Below are positions 36,183 to 45,160 of a stretch of 64,000 bases of DNA, one piece after another (the first letter of the stretch is position 1; every line of letters starts with the position of its first letter). The stretch is from assembly GCA_016927755.1 (NCBI GenBank), contig JAFGLZ010000064.1:1-64000 (forward strand), given 5' to 3'. The DNA comes from Phycisphaerae bacterium. Lineage in GTDB: Bacteria > Planctomycetota > Phycisphaerae > UBA1845 > JAFGLZ01. The translations under genes and the position numbers were made by a program. The notes below the pieces were generated by a model, which saw only the letters and a program-made list of their open reading frames with translations, had not been told where the DNA came from and made no database searches.

Positions 36183-38207
36183 ATGACCACGAATCAACTC
36201 CCAGTCCCAGACCCCGCCGATGGCCTCCTGCTGAGGGCCGTTCGTCGTTCCTGGACGGGCCCGCTCCTTGTCTATCTCCTGGCGCTCACGACTCGTCTTC
36301 TCTTCCTGCACGGCGCCGGCGACAACCCCCTCTATCAGTTCCTCATCCTCGACGAGCGAACACAGCACGAGGTAGCCGTCGCTATCTGCGACGGAACCCT
36401 CCCGCCCAACGGATACTTCAAGGCCCCCCTCTACGCCTACTTCTTGGCTGCGATCTACAAGGCACTGGGCGCCGACTCCCTCCGGGCCAGGTTTGTCCAG
36501 ATCTTCGTGGTCAGTCTCTCCCCCGTTCTCGTCTCCCTCATCGGCTCCCGGCTTTACGGGCGCCGCGAGGGGCTGATCGCCGGGATACTCGCCGCGGTCT
36601 ATTGGACCTTCGTCTTCTACAGCGCCGAACTACTTGACGTCTCGCTGGCATGCCTGATCTACCTGGCCTTGGCATATCTCCTGGTGTCCGTTGATGATCG
36701 GCATTGGTGGAAGTGGGCGCTGGCCGGGGGACTCCTAGGACTGGGCGCCATCACGAGACCGAACCTCCTGGCCTTCGCGCCCGTCCTTGCGGTCACCACC
36801 GTGCTCCTTGCCCGTCGGCGAACCCGCGCGGACGGGCAACACGTCACCAAGCCCGCCTGGCTCCGCGTAGGGCTCCTCAGAGCAGCCATCCTCACGGGCG
36901 CAACCCTCCTGGCCATCGCGCCCATCACGCTGCGCAACGTCGTCGTGGCTCACGAACGTCTGCTGATCTCCGCTTACGGCGGAGTGAACTTCTTCATCGC
37001 CAACAATCCCAGCTCCGACGGCAAGAACGCCATCTGCCCCCAATTGGACATCACCGTCCGACATCCCGGGCTGGACATGCAAGATCCCTGGGTCAAGTGG
37101 GATACCGGCTGGCAAGCCTTCTACCTCTATGCCGCCCAGCACCTGGGGCCACGCCCACGATATGACGAGGTCGAGAGATTCCTCATCCGAGCGACACTCC
37201 ACTACATCGCGGAAAACCCGGGCAAGTTCCTGGCCGATACCGTCAGGCGTTGCTGCTGGCTCTTCAACGCTTACGAGTACCCAAGCAACAAGGACCTCAA
37301 TCGATTTCGCAGATTCAGCCCTCTGCTGAATACACTCTCCTACATCCACTTCGGTGTAATTGGCCCCTTGGGGATCTTGGGACTGGGCATCACGCTGCGT
37401 CATCTGCTCAAACGTGAGGCGTTCTGCTACTACCTCGCGATGATCCTATCCCTTGCGATACCCGGTGTCGTATTCGTCGTCAATACGCGATACCGCTTGC
37501 CAATCGCCTACCTCCTCATGCCGATGGTGGCCTACGGCTCGCTCGAGCTGGTACGAATGCTGGTTCGCCCGATCCCCTGGCGCACAGTGTTTGTCCGAGC
37601 GACGGCCCTGGCGGGCCTGATCGCCTTTTCGAACACCAATTGGTTCGGCTACAGGCCTCCCCATCACGAGTATATGCTTTTCGGCTTCGCCGGGACGTGT
37701 GCGGCCGCCGGACGACAAGACCTGATGGCCGACGCGATTGAGGAAATCGAGCAGGCGCTCGCGGACGCCTCCTACCCTCACATGCTTCACCCGTGGGCGA
37801 TGACGTGCCTATTCGACTACTATCGAGGTCGGGGGGACCTGGACAAGGCATCGTTCTACGGCACGAAGAGTCTGGATCGACAGGAAGCGGTTGATCCACC
37901 CGTATTCGTCGCCCTTGTGCAGGTATTCTGCCAAACAGGACATCGCCATCAGGCCGAGCGGGCGCTACAGGAATTGGCCGCCAAATCCAGGGCGACAGGT
38001 GCCCCGCTCATGGCCGAGGCCCTCCTCACGTACGGACGCAGGTTCGCCAGTCCAGAGGCCCTATCCAGGGCCGTGGCCCTCTACACCGACATCCTGACGG
38101 CGAATCCGGCCGATCAAGTCGGTGCCCGGGGGCTTGCTCAGGCAAGGGCGGCGCTTGACGCGTTGCAAGGTCAGGTTACGTCGAAACCCCCACCCCCGGG
38201 GGCCTGA
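36183..38207 (+). CDS. GT39-like membrane glycosyltransferase with helical C-terminal domain
   Basis: A 674-residue polytopic protein. After a first helix (LLVYLLALTTRLLFL) the loop holds the GT-C acidic motif LILDERTQHEVA (D-E). It continues with FKAPLYAYFLAAIY, typical of the substrate-side loop of GT39 proteins. About ten further helices run to residue 490. The last 180 residues are soluble and alpha-helical and read like tetratricopeptide repeats (CLFDYYRGRGDLDKASFYG, then QTGHRHQAERALQELA). The donor is likely a polyprenyl-linked sugar. No adjacent partner enzymes on this strand. Confidence 0.78.
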   Translation: MTTNQLPVPDPADGLLLRAVRRSWTGPLLVYLLALTTRLLFLHGAGDNPLYQFLILDERTQHEVAVAICDGTLPPNGYFKAPLYAYFLAAIYKALGADSLRARFVQIFVVSLSPVLVSLIGSRLYGRREGLIAGILAAVYWTFVFYSAELLDVSLACLIYLALAYLLVSVDDRHWWKWALAGGLLGLGAITRPNLLAFAPVLAVTTVLLARRRTRADGQHVTKPAWLRVGLLRAAILTGATLLAIAPITLRNVVVAHERLLISAYGGVNFFIANNPSSDGKNAICPQLDITVRHPGLDMQDPWVKWDTGWQAFYLYAAQHLGPRPRYDEVERFLIRATLHYIAENPGKFLADTVRRCCWLFNAYEYPSNKDLNRFRRFSPLLNTLSYIHFGVIGPLGILGLGITLRHLLKREAFCYYLAMILSLAIPGVVFVVNTRYRLPIAYLLMPMVAYGSLELVRMLVRPIPWRTVFVRATALAGLIAFSNTNWFGYRPPHHEYMLFGFAGTCAAAGRQDLMADAIEEIEQALADASYPHMLHPWAMTCLFDYYRGRGDLDKASFYGTKSLDRQEAVDPPVFVALVQVFCQTGHRHQAERALQELAAKSRATGAPLMAEALLTYGRRFASPEALSRAVALYTDILTANPADQVGARGLAQARAALDALQGQVTSKPPPPGA

Positions 38208-38362
38208 GCCCGGTCCTAGGCGTGCTCAGTGGGGCTACGAGATCGGCGTCAGGGGCCACCAATCGTAAACATAGGCAACATGGGGCACCTGCGGCGAGTT
38301 CCGAGGATCAGATCGCGTAGAATGCAGGGGATCTTTTTTTGGCCAACTGGTTGTTTTTTCTG

Positions 38363-38391
38363 TTGACTTCGTTGACCGCTCGGGGCACAAT
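38363..38391 (+). promoter_or_regulatory. Candidate sigma-70 promoter of the PEP-CTERM gene
   Basis: -35 TTGACT (38363-38368), a 17-base spacer, then CACAAT (38386-38391). The spacing is ideal and the -35 box strong. It lies in an AT-richer stretch than its surroundings, about 175 bases before the start codon. Confidence 0.5.
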
Positions 38392-38567
38392 ACTGTTGGA
38401 GTAAGGGTTAGTGGCAGGAGGTAGGGAGTATGAGATTCTTGGGGAAGGGTGCTCACGTCTCAATCCCGTCCTAAGGGTGTGCTCCTAACCACTGTCTCGC
38501 GTTCAATTCCTAAAGGTGCGTTGTACGTTTTTTTGATCAGTTCTGTTGGGAATGAGGAGGTCTTGAG

Positions 38568-39605
38568 ATGGGGAAGGTAGTAAGTGTAAGTGTTGCGGTG
38601 GTTCTTGCGATCACAGCCGGTGCGTTTGCTGACATGGTGACGTCGGGCATCAACTTCAGCGGCGCTGGCGACTCGGCCACGGCAAGCCTCACAGCGAGCG
38701 GTTCCGCCACCGTCGGTGGTAACGGAACCTACTATAGCTGGGTCGGCTGGCCGGTGAGCAATTGGGCGAGTGTCACGGTGTCCTTCAACAACAACACGTT
38801 CCCGGTCGGAACGAACCCCGACACGATCAACATCGCCAAGGACCCGACGGGTACGGGTTCGGTCAGCTTCGAGCGACTCTTCACGACGCTCGATGGCGGC
38901 CTGCTGAACGACGTCGACACCAATCTCCTCGGCGGCTCTACCCAGAGCTTGGCCCTGGATCGCGTCACCCTGACGGGCGACGTCAGTGGCCTCGTCGACG
39001 TCCAGCTTCGCCTCGATGGGTATGGCTCGATCACCCAGCTCACCTACAACGCCAACTCCGTCGCGACGTTCCCGCAGCCGGCCGGCGTGTACTACAACGC
39101 CCCGGTGGGCTCGGCCGAGTACTTCTTCATCGCCAGTGGTGATGCCATGGCAGCCTATACCGCCGCCGTGGACGCCGAACTCGAGGTCATGGGCCTCTTC
39201 ACCGTCGACCTCGGCCAGGTCCTGAACTTCAGCGGGTCCCAGACCCTGCCTAACGTCCCCCTGCCCGGCAACATGACATTGACCGAGCTCGGTACGGAAG
39301 GCGCATACCCCAAGGACGTCGCGGTCCACCTGGCAGCCGATCTCGACCTTGTCGGTCTCGGCGGAGCTATCGAGATCCCCTTCACCACCAGCGGCTCCGA
39401 GTCCGTCAACACCTATGCCAGCAACAAGAACCCGTACTACAAGATCAACGTCAACTACACGTTCGACGGCAACATCATCATCGATGATGTCTCGATCGAC
39501 CTCTACGACACGATCGACAACATCATCCCCGAGCCGGTCACGTTGGCCGTCTTCGGCCTCGGTGGTGCCCTGTACACCCTGAGCCGTCGTCGCAATCGCA
39601 AGTAG
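38568..39605 (+). CDS. PEP-CTERM-sorted surface protein
   Basis: A 345-residue secreted protein with a Sec signal peptide (VVSVSVAVVLAITAGAFA, 3-21). A Gly/Ser/Thr/Asn-rich beta-type body follows. It ends with a classic PEP-CTERM tripartite tail: PEPVTLAVFGLGG, a transmembrane stretch and the basic end SRRRNRK. Such proteins are recognised by an exosortase and often sit in the extracellular matrix; no exosortase gene is in the window. The ATG follows GAGGAGG. It is flanked by its own promoter and a terminator, so it is a single-gene unit. The body has no domain I recognise. Confidence 0.9.
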   Translation: MGKVVSVSVAVVLAITAGAFADMVTSGINFSGAGDSATASLTASGSATVGGNGTYYSWVGWPVSNWASVTVSFNNNTFPVGTNPDTINIAKDPTGTGSVSFERLFTTLDGGLLNDVDTNLLGGSTQSLALDRVTLTGDVSGLVDVQLRLDGYGSITQLTYNANSVATFPQPAGVYYNAPVGSAEYFFIASGDAMAAYTAAVDAELEVMGLFTVDLGQVLNFSGSQTLPNVPLPGNMTLTELGTEGAYPKDVAVHLAADLDLVGLGGAIEIPFTTSGSESVNTYASNKNPYYKINVNYTFDGNIIIDDVSIDLYDTIDNIIPEPVTLAVFGLGGALYTLSRRRNRK

Positions 39606-39654
39606 ATCCTTACTGCGAAGGCGACACACACCATCTCAAGACCTAGCAGCATAC

Positions 39655-39687
39655 GAAGCCCTTCGGGTGACCGGAGGGCTTCTTTGC
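39655..39687 (+). terminator. Rho-independent terminator after the PEP-CTERM gene
   Basis: GAAGCCCTTCGG and CCGGAGGGCTTC arms close over a short GTGA loop and are followed by TTTG. The hairpin lies 50 bases after the stop codon. Confidence 0.8.
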
Positions 39688-39838
39688 ATACTCGTATCAG
39701 GAACGACCCGATCGGCGGCTCCCGTTATGTCATGTCGCGCTCCTTCTCATAGCGCCTTGACCCGCCCACGCGGGTGTTGATATAAGACGGAAACTCGGGG
39801 GTCAGTCGACTCCCCTACGGAGTCAGTGTGAAGCGCCC

Positions 39839-40750
39839 ATGATCGTTGACTGTCATACCCACATATGGAAATCGGCTTCACAGCTTGGCCGAGCCGGCAA
39901 GATCGTCGCTTCCATGGCCAAGGCCACCCGCCAGGCCACGATCGATCTGCCCGATGCCAGCCCAGAAAACCACCTGTCCGCATGCCGGCCCGTCGACAAA
40001 GCCATCGTCCTCGGCTTTCGCAGCGCCTATCTGGACGCACACGTGCCCAACGACTACGTCGCCGACTACGTTCGAGCGCACAGCGCCCGTCTCATCGGTT
40101 TCGCCGGTGTTGACCCCGCCGAGCCCGTCGAGGCCATCGAGGAGTTGCGGCGGGCACACGCACAGCTAGGCTTCAAGGGCATTGCCGTGTCACCTCCCGC
40201 CCAGGACTTCCATCCATCGAGCACCGGCGCCCTGCGCGTCTTCGCCGAGGCCTGCCAGCTCGGAATGCCCGTGCTCTTCCACCAGGGAGCCTGCCCCGCT
40301 CCCGAGGCCAAGATGGAATACGGCCGTCCCTTCCTCCTCGACGAGATCTGCCGCGAATTGCCTGACCTGAAGATCATCGTCGGTCATATGGGCTACCCCT
40401 GGGTCGATGAATGCATCGAGCTGTTGGCCAAACAACCCAATGCCCACGCCGACATCAGCGGCCTCATCGGCAGACCCTGGCGCATCTACAATGCGCTCCT
40501 GCTCGCCCATGAGCGAAGAGTGATGGACAAGCTTCTCTTTGGAAGCAACTTCCCCTTCGCCTCCGCAACCAGCGCCATCGAAGCCCTGTACAGCATCAAC
40601 CAACTCAGCCACGGCACCAGCTTGCCGACGATCCCGCGCGAGCGACTTCGCGCCGTCGTCGAGTCAAACGCGCTGACCGTACTCGGCATCACGCCGCCAT
40701 CTCAGCGATCACACAACGCCCATGGCCCGGTGCTTGACGATGACCTATAG
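39839..40750 (+). CDS. Amidohydrolase family 2 (TIM-barrel metal hydrolase)
   Basis: Cytoplasmic hydrolase or decarboxylase of the amidohydrolase_2 family, 303 residues. The N-terminal metal motif is DCHTHIW (D4, H6, H8). Later conserved histidines are visible in VLFHQGACP, IIVGHMGYPW and NAHADISGL. The usual C-terminal metal/catalytic Asp motif (GSDFP-like) reads FGSNFPF here, with Asn at residue 237. That may alter or abolish metal-dependent chemistry. Substrate unknown. The next gene starts inside its last codons. Confidence 0.83.
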   Translation: MIVDCHTHIWKSASQLGRAGKIVASMAKATRQATIDLPDASPENHLSACRPVDKAIVLGFRSAYLDAHVPNDYVADYVRAHSARLIGFAGVDPAEPVEAIEELRRAHAQLGFKGIAVSPPAQDFHPSSTGALRVFAEACQLGMPVLFHQGACPAPEAKMEYGRPFLLDEICRELPDLKIIVGHMGYPWVDECIELLAKQPNAHADISGLIGRPWRIYNALLLAHERRVMDKLLFGSNFPFASATSAIEALYSINQLSHGTSLPTIPRERLRAVVESNALTVLGITPPSQRSHNAHGPVLDDDL

Positions 40751-41429
40751 TGCCGGCCCCACTGTCCTGCCGCTCCTTCGATCGCATTCTCCCGCGCTAC
40801 CGCGAAAGGCGACCTCCAACCCCTGGTTCCGTCCTGGACTCCTCGCCTGCATCGGGGCCCTGCTCTGCCTTTCCGTCGGCTGCGCCAAGCAGAAGAGGGA
40901 ACTGCGGATTCGCTCCTTCCGCGATAACGCCGAACCCACGGAGCTCTTCGAGCGGTTCGACGAGGCCTACTACAGCCACGACGCTCGTAACAGCCTCGAC
41001 CTGGTCCTCAGAAGCGTTCGCTCGTCAAAGCAGGATCCCACGCAGGTCATCAGACAGGTCGTCCACGTCAACGCCTTCTGGAAGCCCGTGCCCGGCCACA
41101 CCTTCGTCGAATCCACGCAGTGCAACGCGACCATTGTCTATATGATCGGAACCGGGCCCGTCAGCATCAGCTACGAGGGCGCCGGTTTCATTACCTTCAA
41201 GCGGGACTGGCTCACCAAGAAGCTCACCGGCCACATCGAATCGGGTGAGCTCGCCCCCCTGCGCCGCGTCGGCCGCCCGAAGGACTTGCTCGGACAGGCC
41301 CAGATCACCGGCGAGTTTGTCGCCCGTCCAGACAAGACCCGTGTCTTCGCCCTCCTCGGCGAGCTCCGCCGCGAACTCGGTCCTCAGCCGGAATACACCC
41401 GTCCCCCCGACGACCGTGGACCCCGTTAG
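40722..41429 (+). CDS. Lipoprotein of unknown function
   Basis: A 235-residue protein with a long N-terminus and a lipoprotein signal (LLACIGALLCLSVGC, Cys54), so it should be anchored in a membrane facing outward. The mature part is hydrophilic and shows no family that I recognise. It overlaps the amidohydrolase gene by 29 bases, or by 11 if the ATG at 40740 is used, which implies coupling. Confidence 0.65.
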   Translation: MARCLTMTYSAGPTVLPLLRSHSPALPRKATSNPWFRPGLLACIGALLCLSVGCAKQKRELRIRSFRDNAEPTELFERFDEAYYSHDARNSLDLVLRSVRSSKQDPTQVIRQVVHVNAFWKPVPGHTFVESTQCNATIVYMIGTGPVSISYEGAGFITFKRDWLTKKLTGHIESGELAPLRRVGRPKDLLGQAQITGEFVARPDKTRVFALLGELRRELGPQPEYTRPPDDRGPR

Positions 41430-41549
41430 GATCTCCTCCCACCTCTCGCCCTCATACCGTCCACCTCTTGAAAACCCGGGCCGTACCTCTCATGATGCCT
41501 TGATTGCGCTGCCCTGAGACGACGAAAACGCGACCCCGGACACTCGAGC

Positions 41550-43424
41550 ATGACCGAACCGATCCCCCGGCTCCGAACCGAAGACCGCGAGAATTGGGGC
41601 TCCAAGCTCGGCGTCGTCCTGGCCGTCGCCGGTTCCGCCGTCGGCCTGGGAAACTTCCTCCGCTTCCCAGGCCAGGCCGTCAACAACGGCGCCGGCGCAT
41701 TCATGGTCCCCTATATCATCAGCTTCCTGCTCCTGGGAATTCCCATCTGCTGGTGCGAGTGGACCATGGGACGCCTGGGGGGCCGACGCGGCATGAACAG
41801 CCCGCCGGGCGTCCTATCCGCCGTGTGGAACCATCCCATCGCTCGCTTCATCGGCGCCCTGCAGCTCATGCTCCCCGTCGTCATCTACATGTACTACGTC
41901 TTCGTCGAGTCCTGGTGCCTCTACTACTCAGCACAGTTCTTCACCGGAGCCTTCGACGATCTCTTCGCCAACGCCACTGCCGCCGACGCCAGCCATGCCG
42001 ACGTCGTCACCGGCGTTGTCGGCGCTTCCGGCGCGTTCTTCGCCGACTCCTGTGGACTCGGTCAACACGGACGCGTCTTCACCCAATCGGGCCTGTGGAT
42101 GTTGTGCTGCGTGGCCATCAGCTTCGGCGCCAATTTCGCCCTCATCTATCGTGGCGTTACACGGGGCATCGAGGCCTTCTGCAAGGTCGCCATGCCCCTG
42201 CTCATCCTCTGCGCCCTCATCATTCTCGTTCGCGTCCTCACGCTGCCCAACATCTCCGCCGGGCTCGGTTTCATGTGGAACCCCGACTGGCCCAGGCTCG
42301 CCGACCCCAGCGTGTGGCTCGCCGCCGCGGGCCAGATCTTCTTCTCACTCAGCCTCGGCTTCGGGCTCATCCTGACCTACGCCAGCTACCTCCGCGCCCA
42401 CGACGACGTCGTCCTCAGTGGCCTCAGCGCCTCTAGCGCCAACGAGTTCTGCGAGGTCGTCCTCGCGGGCCTCATCGTCGTTCCCACGGCCTTCCTCTTC
42501 CTTGGCCCCGAAAACGCCAAGGGCAGCACCTTCGGCCTCGGCTTCATCACCCTCCCGTCCATCATGCACTTCATGCCGGGTGGACGCTGGTTCGGTGGGC
42601 TCTGGTTCGGGCTCCTCTGGCTCGCCGCTCTCACCAGTTCGCTCAGCATGCTCCAGCCCGCCATCGCCTTCCTCGAGCAAGGCTTCGGCCTTCGTCGCCG
42701 CGCGAGCGTCGCCGTCCTCGGGCTGGTCACTCTTGCCGGCGCCCTGCCCATCATGTACTTCACCAAGGACGCCGTCGCCCTCGACCACGCCGATTTCTGG
42801 GTCAGCCAACTCATGATCTACATCGCCGCCACCGGCCAGGTCCTCATCTTCGGCTGGGTCCTCGGAACCCGAAACGGCATCGACGAGGCCACCCGCGGCG
42901 CCGAGCTCGCCCTACCCCCAGGATTCGCATTCATCATCAAGTACATCACCCCCTCCTTCCTGATCATCGTCTTCGTCGCTTGGGTCTACACGCACGCGCC
43001 CGACTACGTCCGCGGCATGATGCCCTCCATCCAGGGACCCAAGGCGGCCCGTGCCGTCTATGAAGCCGCCGCCTATGACAAGTTGGGTCGACAGTGGCTC
43101 CGGATCGCGCCCGACGCCGATCTGCCCGCGCAAGCTGATCTTGACACGGCCGCCGCCGAGACCGTCACGGCCCGACTCGCCGAGCTCTTGGGCTCCAGTC
43201 CCCACCCCGCCACGGACCAGCTCCCCGACTGGCTCCTTAGGGTCCGTCAGAAGGCCGAGGAATCCCGCACGAATGCCGAAGAGCAGGCGTCCATCGCACG
43301 TGCCGTCTTCGTGTGCCTGGTTCTCTTCCTGATCGTCACCGTGGCCCTCAGCCAACTGACGTACCGCCGGCGCATGGCGAGCATCATTGCGCATCATGTC
43401 AGCCAGGAGGAGCACCAACCATGA
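41550..43424 (+). CDS. Sodium:neurotransmitter-symporter-family transporter
   Basis: Sodium-dependent secondary transporter of the NSS (SNF/LeuT) family, 624 residues. Helix 1 has the unwound motif AVGLGNFLRFPGQAVNNGAG and helix 3 the long tail ending YVFVESWCLYY. About eleven helices lie before residue 490. A soluble, helix-rich insertion of about 110 residues (490-600, containing LGRQWLRIAPDADLPAQ) separates the penultimate and last helices, making the protein larger than LeuT. It should import an amino acid or amine. It heads a tight unit with a small membrane protein and a ceramidase-like enzyme. Confidence 0.9.
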   Translation: MTEPIPRLRTEDRENWGSKLGVVLAVAGSAVGLGNFLRFPGQAVNNGAGAFMVPYIISFLLLGIPICWCEWTMGRLGGRRGMNSPPGVLSAVWNHPIARFIGALQLMLPVVIYMYYVFVESWCLYYSAQFFTGAFDDLFANATAADASHADVVTGVVGASGAFFADSCGLGQHGRVFTQSGLWMLCCVAISFGANFALIYRGVTRGIEAFCKVAMPLLILCALIILVRVLTLPNISAGLGFMWNPDWPRLADPSVWLAAAGQIFFSLSLGFGLILTYASYLRAHDDVVLSGLSASSANEFCEVVLAGLIVVPTAFLFLGPENAKGSTFGLGFITLPSIMHFMPGGRWFGGLWFGLLWLAALTSSLSMLQPAIAFLEQGFGLRRRASVAVLGLVTLAGALPIMYFTKDAVALDHADFWVSQLMIYIAATGQVLIFGWVLGTRNGIDEATRGAELALPPGFAFIIKYITPSFLIIVFVAWVYTHAPDYVRGMMPSIQGPKAARAVYEAAAYDKLGRQWLRIAPDADLPAQADLDTAAAETVTARLAELLGSSPHPATDQLPDWLLRVRQKAEESRTNAEEQASIARAVFVCLVLFLIVTVALSQLTYRRRMASIIAHHVSQEEHQP

Positions 43425-43624
43425 CCGCCGCCCTCACGACCCTGGCAGCGTCCTCGACCGCGGGGGGTCTCACGCCCGCTGGCTGGGCGATGATGATCGG
43501 CAGCGTCGGGCTGGTGCTGGGCCTCTGTGCGTTCTGTGTGTATCGCGCCCTCAAGGAGCCCCATCCGGAAGAGCATATGCACGCCCCGCTGGACATTGAC
43601 ACGCATGACCTTGACGACGAGTGA
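43421..43624 (+). CDS. Small single-helix partner of the NSS transporter (MetS-like)
   Basis: A 67-residue membrane protein with one helix (about 21-42, WAMMIGSVGLVLGLCAFCVY) and a His/Asp-rich C-terminus (HPEEHMHAPLDIDTHD). Its ATG overlaps the transporter stop codon (ATGA). Some NSS transporters, such as the Corynebacterium methionine importer MetP, require a small subunit (MetS) encoded next to them. The acidic/His tail looks like a metal-binding or cytosolic docking tail. Confidence 0.8.
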   Translation: MTAALTTLAASSTAGGLTPAGWAMMIGSVGLVLGLCAFCVYRALKEPHPEEHMHAPLDIDTHDLDDE

Positions 43625-43636
43625 AGGAATCCCATC

Positions 43637-44962
43637 ATGAGCGAATCGCTACCGAAGCCCGTGACATACAAGGCCGCCCTCGCGCAGTCCGTGATCACCC
43701 CGCCCATCGGCGTCTCGCTGGCCGGGTACTTCCACGATCGCATCGCCAAGAGCGTCCGAGACGACCTCCACGCAAAGGCAATGGTCATCGAGCACGACGA
43801 CCGCCGCATCGTCCTCGTCTCGTGCGATCTCATCTCCATCGATGCCCAAACCACGGACCGGACCCGCGAGCTCATCCGCGCGGATCTCGGCATCCCCCCC
43901 GAGCACGTCATGGTCTGCGCCACCCACACGCATACCGGTCCCGAGCTTCGCGAGGACGGCGTCGTTCCGCCCGCGCGCCAGTGGCGAGATGAGCTCCCCG
44001 GCAAGATCGCCAAGATGGTCCGCGGCGCCGTCGACAAGCTGACCCCCGCCACCCTCCACCTCGGCAGCGCCGACGCCGTCGGCTACTCCTTCAACCGTCT
44101 GTTTCGAATGAAGGATGGCTCCGAGGTCTTCGGCAGAAGGGGCCGCGAGGACCAGGTCCTCGGCCCCGCCGGACCGATCGACCCTCAGCTCCAAACCCTC
44201 GGCGTCGTGGGTCCCGAGGGCAAGCTCCTCGGCATGGCCGTCAACTTCGCGCTGCACGTCGACGTCATCGGAGGAGGCAGCGCCAACTTCATCTCCGCCG
44301 ACTGGCCCGGCGAGATGGCCCGCGCCGTCGCCGGCGCCTACGGTTCCGACGTCGTGACGATGCTGTTTCAGGGCACCTGCGGCGACATCAACCACGTGCC
44401 GCACGACCCCACCAACCTCCCACGCGGCGGCCCGGCCAAGGCCATCCAGATCGGACGGGGCCTCGCCGGCGTCGCGATGCACGCCTCCGAGCGGGCCGAG
44501 CCCATGACCGCCCTGACACTCGACGGTCGTATCCAAAAGCTCGAGATCCCCTATTACACCCGCGACAAGGCCTTCCTCGCCGAGCTCGACGCCCTCCGCG
44601 CCAAGCCCAATCGGTCGCCCTTCGAGGAATACGTGATCAAGCGCGGCGAGTCCTGGCCGCATGATGGAAAGTTGGCCGACGTGCCCATACAGGTCCTGCG
44701 GATCGGCGACCTCGGGCTGGTCGCCTTACCGGCCGAGATCTTCGCCAGGATCGGGCTCGACATCAAACACTGGTCCCCCGCCCCAGCGACCTTCGTCGTC
44801 GAGCTGGCAAACGCCCGCGCCTCGACCTACGTCCCCACCACCGACCAGGCCGAACGAGGCGCCTACGGCGCCAAGCCCATCCTCAGCCGCTGGCTCTGCA
44901 GCGATGGCGGCCGGCGCATGGCCGACGCCTCCGTCACCATGCTCCACCACATGTGGGCCTAA
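43637..44962 (+). CDS. Neutral/alkaline ceramidase-like hydrolase
   Basis: Zinc-type amide hydrolase of the non-lysosomal ceramidase family (N-terminal domain), 441 residues. Conserved pieces are YKAALAQSVITPPIG at the start, the metal motif ATHTHTGPE (95-103), NFALHVDVIGG and FQGTCGDINHV. No export signal is visible, unlike classic secreted ceramidases, so it may act in the cytoplasm on an imported amide. It lies 12 bases after the small transporter partner, with AAGGA before the ATG, so uptake and cleavage may be linked. Confidence 0.82.
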   Translation: MSESLPKPVTYKAALAQSVITPPIGVSLAGYFHDRIAKSVRDDLHAKAMVIEHDDRRIVLVSCDLISIDAQTTDRTRELIRADLGIPPEHVMVCATHTHTGPELREDGVVPPARQWRDELPGKIAKMVRGAVDKLTPATLHLGSADAVGYSFNRLFRMKDGSEVFGRRGREDQVLGPAGPIDPQLQTLGVVGPEGKLLGMAVNFALHVDVIGGGSANFISADWPGEMARAVAGAYGSDVVTMLFQGTCGDINHVPHDPTNLPRGGPAKAIQIGRGLAGVAMHASERAEPMTALTLDGRIQKLEIPYYTRDKAFLAELDALRAKPNRSPFEEYVIKRGESWPHDGKLADVPIQVLRIGDLGLVALPAEIFARIGLDIKHWSPAPATFVVELANARASTYVPTTDQAERGAYGAKPILSRWLCSDGGRRMADASVTMLHHMWA

Positions 44963-45057
44963 GCTACCTGCAGGAATACTTGAACAGATCGGCAAGAATG
45001 GGTGGCCCATCGCTTCAGCGGTGGGGAACACGAATTCGGGCCGGACTTCGTGTTTCG

Positions 45058-45115
45058 ATGGATGAAGCCGTGAACCACCCATCGAGGGCTTTCGACGAGC
45101 ACACGGTTCATCCAT
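45058..45115. repeat. Long-armed inverted repeat between convergent genes
   Basis: ATGGATGAAGCCGTG (45058-45072) pairs with CACGGTTCATCCAT (45102-45115) with a single bulge, leaving a loop of about 30 bases. It lies between the ceramidase-like gene and the convergent VIT/vWA gene and may serve as a two-way terminator, although there is no T-run. Confidence 0.45.
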
Positions 45116-45160
45116 TGTGCAAGCCGCGTAGCCGCCTGCATCGCCGCACACAAGCGCCCG

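Noticed and set aside
41550-43424. Frameshift or fusion in the NSS transporter because of its extra length
   Set aside because: The reading frame is continuous with consistent codon use, and the added segment lies between two helices, so it is an insertion and not an artefact.
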